Source: Paraburkholderia sejongensis (GTDB taxonomy: Bacteria > Pseudomonadota > Gammaproteobacteria > Burkholderiales > Burkholderiaceae). From it: a DNA stretch of 64,000 bases. Below the pieces are notes generated by a model. That model saw only the letters and a list, made by a program, of their open reading frames with translations. It ran no database searches and was not told the origin of the DNA. How positions within the stretch are numbered: the stretch's first letter is position 1; every line of letters begins with the position of its first letter. A program made the position numbers and the translations under genes. Shown piece by piece: positions 60,787 to 64,000 of this stretch. The DNA lies in NCBI RefSeq assembly GCF_020880815.1, contig NZ_JAJITD010000025.1, forward strand, positions 18,150 to 82,149. The letters run 5' to 3'.

Positions 60787-61799
60787 TTCGCCACCGCGTT
60801 CGGGGTGAACTTCTCGTAGTGGAAGCTGTTCGGCTTCACACCGTTATCGTCGAAGTACTGGCGCACCGCGTCGACCATCGGCGGCGGGCCGCACAGATAT
60901 ACGTCGACATCGCCGTCGTTCAGCGACTCGGCCGGCATGTGCTGGGTCACCCAGCCCTTGCGCGGATGGTTCGAGTCCGCGTCGGCGACCACCGTCGCGA
61001 AGCTGAAGTTCGGCAGCTTCGCCGCGTACGCCTCGATCGCTTCGACCAGCACGAGGTCGAGGTCGCGCGTGACGCCGTAGATCAGATGGACCTTCTGCTG
61101 CGCATTGGTGCGCGCGAGTACTTCCAGCATCGACAGGAACGGCGCGAGTCCGGTGCCGCCGGCGAGGAACAGCAGCGGCCGCTGCACGTCGCGCAGATAG
61201 AAGCTGCCGAGGGGGCCGGTCAGTTCCAGCTTCTCGCCGGCCTGCGCGGAGTCGAGCCACGTGCTCATCACGCCGCCGGGAATTTTTTTGATCAGGAAGC
61301 TGATCTTCTTCTCGGCGGGGGCCGACGAGAACGAGTACGAGCGGTGCTGACCGCTGCCCGGCACGTCGATGTTCACGTACTGGCCGGGCAGAAACACCGG
61401 CGCCGCCGCTTCCACGTCCAGTTCCAGCACGATCGCCGCGTCCTTGTGCTGCTCGACCCGGGTGACCGTCGCGGCGAACTTGCTCTGGCCGGTCTTGCAT
61501 ACCGCCGAGGACGCCGGCACCGCGATCACGCAATCGCTCTCGGGCACCATCTGGCACGTCAGCACGAGACCGCTGTCTTTTTCGTCCTCGCTCAATGCGT
61601 CTTCGATGTAATCGTCGCCGAGATCGTAGCTGCCGCTTTCGGCGCGGCACTTGCAGGTGCCGCACACGCCGTCCGAGCAATCCATCGGCAGATTGATCTT
61701 CGCGCGGAACGCCGCGTCGAGAACTTTCTCGCCGGCCTTACATTCGATAAAACGGGTCACGCCGTCTTCGAAATTCAATGCAATGTTGTAGCTGGACAT
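60783..61799 (-). CDS. benC: Benzoate 1,2-dioxygenase electron-transfer component
   Basis: A 338-residue reductase with an N-terminal [2Fe-2S] ferredoxin domain (DCSDGVCGTCKCRAE) and FAD- and NAD-binding domains (QHRSYSFSSAP; LFLAGGTGLAPFLSML). It passes electrons from NADH to the BenAB oxygenase. Order and overlap with benB and benD mark one operon. Confidence 0.95.
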   Translation of the reverse strand: MSSYNIALNFEDGVTRFIECKAGEKVLDAAFRAKINLPMDCSDGVCGTCKCRAESGSYDLGDDYIEDALSEDEKDSGLVLTCQMVPESDCVIAVPASSAVCKTGQSKFAATVTRVEQHKDAAIVLELDVEAAAPVFLPGQYVNIDVPGSGQHRSYSFSSAPAEKKISFLIKKIPGGVMSTWLDSAQAGEKLELTGPLGSFYLRDVQRPLLFLAGGTGLAPFLSMLEVLARTNAQQKVHLIYGVTRDLDLVLVEAIEAYAAKLPNFSFATVVADADSNHPRKGWVTQHMPAESLNDGDVDVYLCGPPPMVDAVRQYFDDNGVKPNSFHYEKFTPNAVAK

Positions 61800-61840
61800 G
61801 GAAGCTCCTCCGTCCTCAGGTATTACGTAATGCTCGGGTA

Positions 61841-62329
61841 TCAGACGTGATAGACGTCGAGTACTTGCCGGATGTAGTCGTTTTTCAGCACGATCTTCTT
61901 CGACGAAATCAGCAGGTCAGCGCCGCTTTTACGCAGCGTGACGAACATCGTGCCGTAGATGTGATCCGTGATCTTGTAGCGATGGCTGAGCGTATGGAAG
62001 TTGTAGCGCACGTCCACTTCCTCGCCGCGCTCGGCCAGCACTTCGACGTTGGTCACGTTGTGACCGGTGCGCGGCTCGGGCGTCGACGCGCCGCTGCGCT
62101 CGGTCTTGATACGGAACACGCGGTCTTCCAGACCGCCGCGATCCGGGTAGTACATCAGCGAGATCTGGCTGTGCGGGTCTTCGGTCAGCTGGTCGTCGTC
62201 GTCCCACGCCGGCATCCAGTAGGTGACGTCTTCCGTGTAGCAGTTCAGCCACTCGTCCCACTGACGGTCGTCGAGCAGGCGCGCTTCGCGATACAGCACC
62301 GCGCAGATTTTCTGGTAATCGAAGCTCAT
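61841..62329 (-). CDS. benB: Benzoate 1,2-dioxygenase beta subunit
   Basis: A 162-residue ring-hydroxylating dioxygenase beta subunit (NTF2-like fold): LDDRQWDEWLNCYTEDVTYWMPAW and RYNFHTLSHRYKITDHIYGTMFV. It forms the alpha3beta3 oxygenase with BenA. The ATG at 62329 overlaps the benA stop (ATGA); the longer frame is a shadow of benA. Confidence 0.94.
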   Translation of the reverse strand: MSFDYQKICAVLYREARLLDDRQWDEWLNCYTEDVTYWMPAWDDDDQLTEDPHSQISLMYYPDRGGLEDRVFRIKTERSGASTPEPRTGHNVTNVEVLAERGEEVDVRYNFHTLSHRYKITDHIYGTMFVTLRKSGADLLISSKKIVLKNDYIRQVLDVYHV

Positions 62330-63684
62330 GCTGCGGTCTCCTTCTGTTCGCTCTTGAGCGCGTCCTTCATCGTGTTCACCCAGTATTCGTGCTGGCACAC
62401 GAACAGGCCCTCGTCTTCGCTGCGTTCGCCGGAGATCAGCGGCTTGAGGCCCATCTTCTTCGCGTTCTCGTCCGGACCGTGGACCCACAGCGGCGCGCCG
62501 CGCGACAGGTCGTTCCACATCGCCGTGATGCCCGCGTAACCGGACTGGCACGCGCGGAATTCTTCGAGGTCGTCGGCCGTGCCCATGCCGGACACGTTGA
62601 AGAAGTCCTCGTACTGGCGAATCCGCACCGCGCGGTCTTCGGCGCTTTCACCCTTCGGCGCGAAGCAGAAGATGCTGACTTCGGTCTTGTCGACGCTGAG
62701 CGGGCGCACCACGCGAATCTGCGTGCTGAACTGGTCCATCAGGAACACGTTCGGATACAGGCACAGATTGCGGGTCTGATTGACGATGAAGTCGGCCTGC
62801 ACTTCGCCGACACGGCTCCGGATTTCCTCGCGTTGCTTGAAGACCGGACGCACTTCCGGATTCATCGTCTTGGTCCACAACAGGATATGGCCGTTGTCGA
62901 AGCCGTACACGCCGGCGACCGACTTGCTCCAGCTGTTCGCGTCCACCGCCTGGGTGCCGTCTTCCTTGCGGCGGCCCATCGTTGCCGCGTAATTCCAGTG
63001 CACGGTGCTGACGTGATAGCCGTCGCAGCCGTTTTCCATCTGCATCTTCCAGTTGCCGTCGTAGACATACGTGGAGTTGCCGCGCAGCACTTCCAGACCG
63101 TTCGGGCTCTGATCGACGATCTGGTCGATGATCACGCGCGACTCGCCCAGATACTCTTCGAGCGATTGCACGTCCGCATTCAGGCTGCCGAACAGGAAGC
63201 CGCGATAGTTCTCGAAACGCGGCACCTTGCGCAGGTCGTGCGAGCCGTTCTTGTTGAACTGCACCGGATATTCGGTGGTCTTCTCGTCCTTCACCTTCAG
63301 CAGCTTGCCGGTATTCGAGAAAGTCCAGCCGTGGAACGGGCAGGTAAAGCTGCCCTTGTTGCCGTGCTTGCGACGGCACAGCATCGCGCCCTTGTGAGCG
63401 CACGCGTTGATGACCGCATTCAGCTCGCCGGTCTTGTCGCGCGTGATGACGATCGGCTGACGGCCGATCCACGTGGTGTAGTAGTCGTTGTTGTTCGGAA
63501 TCTGGCTCTCGTGCGCGAGATACACCCAGTTTTTCTCGAAGATGTGCTTCATCTCGAGTTCGAACAGGTCGGCGTTGGTGAACATATCGCGGCGGCAGCG
63601 ATACACGCCGGCTTCCTTGTCGTCCTGCACCGCGGTCGCGAGCAGTTGTTCGAGATCGCTGGCTTTATCGATAATGGCAGACAT
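62326..63684 (-). CDS. benA: Benzoate 1,2-dioxygenase alpha subunit
   Basis: A 452-residue Rieske oxygenase alpha subunit. Rieske ligands are in NACAHKGAMLC and TCPFHGWTF, and the catalytic iron site is in MENGCDGYHVSTVHWNY. It dihydroxylates benzoate to the cis-diol carboxylate. The gene follows catA on the same strand with a 112-bp gap. Confidence 0.95.
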   Translation of the reverse strand: MSAIIDKASDLEQLLATAVQDDKEAGVYRCRRDMFTNADLFELEMKHIFEKNWVYLAHESQIPNNNDYYTTWIGRQPIVITRDKTGELNAVINACAHKGAMLCRRKHGNKGSFTCPFHGWTFSNTGKLLKVKDEKTTEYPVQFNKNGSHDLRKVPRFENYRGFLFGSLNADVQSLEEYLGESRVIIDQIVDQSPNGLEVLRGNSTYVYDGNWKMQMENGCDGYHVSTVHWNYAATMGRRKEDGTQAVDANSWSKSVAGVYGFDNGHILLWTKTMNPEVRPVFKQREEIRSRVGEVQADFIVNQTRNLCLYPNVFLMDQFSTQIRVVRPLSVDKTEVSIFCFAPKGESAEDRAVRIRQYEDFFNVSGMGTADDLEEFRACQSGYAGITAMWNDLSRGAPLWVHGPDENAKKMGLKPLISGERSEDEGLFVCQHEYWVNTMKDALKSEQKETAA

Positions 63685-63795
63685 TTTTGCACTCCTAGGC
63701 AGGCTCCGAAGCGGGTTCGAAGTCCCTTGCGCTGGTATCGGACTATTAAGTACTGTTGGACAACGGCAGCGCTCCCGCGCCGCCGCCGCTCTGTG

Positions 63796-64000
63796 TCAAG
63801 CCTCGGCCGAAGCGCGCAGGCGGTGGACCAGCTGGTTGTCCTTGCCCTGCACCAGCGGCGTGATCGTGAAGTTGAACTCGATCTCCTTGTACGCGTCGGC
63901 CTTCAGACCCAGCGCCGCGCCACCGGTCTTTTCGGTCACCGGCGGGATCAGTTCTTCACGCGTTGCATACGCGAAGTCGTCCCAGATCAGCGGATCGCCT
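63796..64000 (-). CDS. catA: Catechol 1,2-dioxygenase (partial, C-terminus only)
   Basis: The last 67 residues of an intradiol catechol dioxygenase (ATREELIPPVTE; YKEIEFNFTITPLVQGKD; NQLVHRLRASAEA). CatA cleaves catechol to cis,cis-muconate, the next step after BenABCD. The rest of the gene, including the iron site, is outside the window. Confidence 0.88.
   Translation of the reverse strand, partial: GDPLIWDDFAYATREELIPPVTEKTGGAALGLKADAYKEIEFNFTITPLVQGKDNQLVHRLRASAEA

Noticed and set aside
63685..63795. BenM/CatM-type ATAC-N7-GTAT operator before benA
   Set aside because: No well-matched site was found in the 111-bp gap; the promoter may lie upstream of catA outside the window.
1..64000. 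Mobile elements, integrases, tRNA or rRNA genes, CRISPR arrays
   Set aside because: Searched by eye for transposase or integrase proteins, terminal repeats, tRNA-like T-arms and regular spaced repeats; none seen. The tandem arrays lack unique spacers.

Overview
The window looks like a chromosome segment of a high-GC betaproteobacterium, most probably Paraburkholderia/Burkholderia. The evidence is strong GC bias at third codon positions, small proteins typical of that group (DUF4148, a second IF-1, an H-NS-like protein, YqaE/Pmp3, DUF1488), a benABCD-catA benzoate cluster and a non-phosphorylating L-rhamnose cluster. I see no rRNA, tRNA, CRISPR array, insertion sequence or prophage. The assignment rests on gene content and recognised protein families; no database search was made.

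Layout. Positions 1-3500 hold an acyl-CoA ligase (cut by the window edge), an acyl-CoA dehydrogenase and a divergent AraC-type regulator with two identical 15-bp repeats between them. Positions 3.5-14 kb are mostly housekeeping: NfeD protease plus slipin, a YaiI-type protein, a purine permease, cytochrome b561, a small ferredoxin, a YheO/DauR-like regulator, IF-1 and several small conserved proteins. At 13.7-16 kb a GntR regulator and a CynX-type MFS transporter share a two-operator divergent promoter. At 16-18 kb lies a nasT-nasS nitrate-sensing pair behind a well-formed sigma-54 promoter and two NtrC-like enhancer sites.

Positions 18-28.2 kb form an L-rhamnose utilisation region. It has a RhaSTPQ-type ABC transporter, a lactonase-like amidohydrolase, rhamnose mutarotase, a LysR regulator, L-rhamnose 1-dehydrogenase, L-rhamnonate dehydratase and a 2-keto-3-deoxy-L-rhamnonate dehydrogenase-like SDR. 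The final cleavage enzyme is not visible. Positions 28.3-36 kb are gene-poor, with small exported or membrane proteins, an H-NS-like protein overlapping an ArsC/LMW-phosphatase-like protein that lacks the redox cysteines, a DnaJ-domain protein, an FMN reductase between two 16-bp hairpins, and an orphan minus-strand terminator. Positions 35.8-39.2 kb carry an amidase, a CDP-diacylglycerol pyrophosphatase and a fatty-acid desaturase.

Positions 39.4-46.1 kb hold a second sugar ABC operon with an SMP-30 lactonase and two paralogous binding proteins, one at each end. Its promoter carries a LacI-like palindrome and twin direct repeats. A membrane-anchored alpha/beta hydrolase of a mainly actinobacterial family follows. 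Positions 48.2-58.7 kb are the most interesting part. A minus-strand operon (flavin monooxygenase, Rid protein, DUF1028 Ntn-hydrolase-like protein, ArgE-like deacylase) and a plus-strand operon (Rieske oxygenase plus a PotABCD-type ABC importer) surround a LysR regulator, and one 9-12-bp motif recurs at both promoters. I infer an uncharacterised inducible pathway that imports and degrades a nitrogen-containing compound. The window ends with benABCD, catA (partial) and two accessory genes (Rid family, RraA family) downstream of benD.
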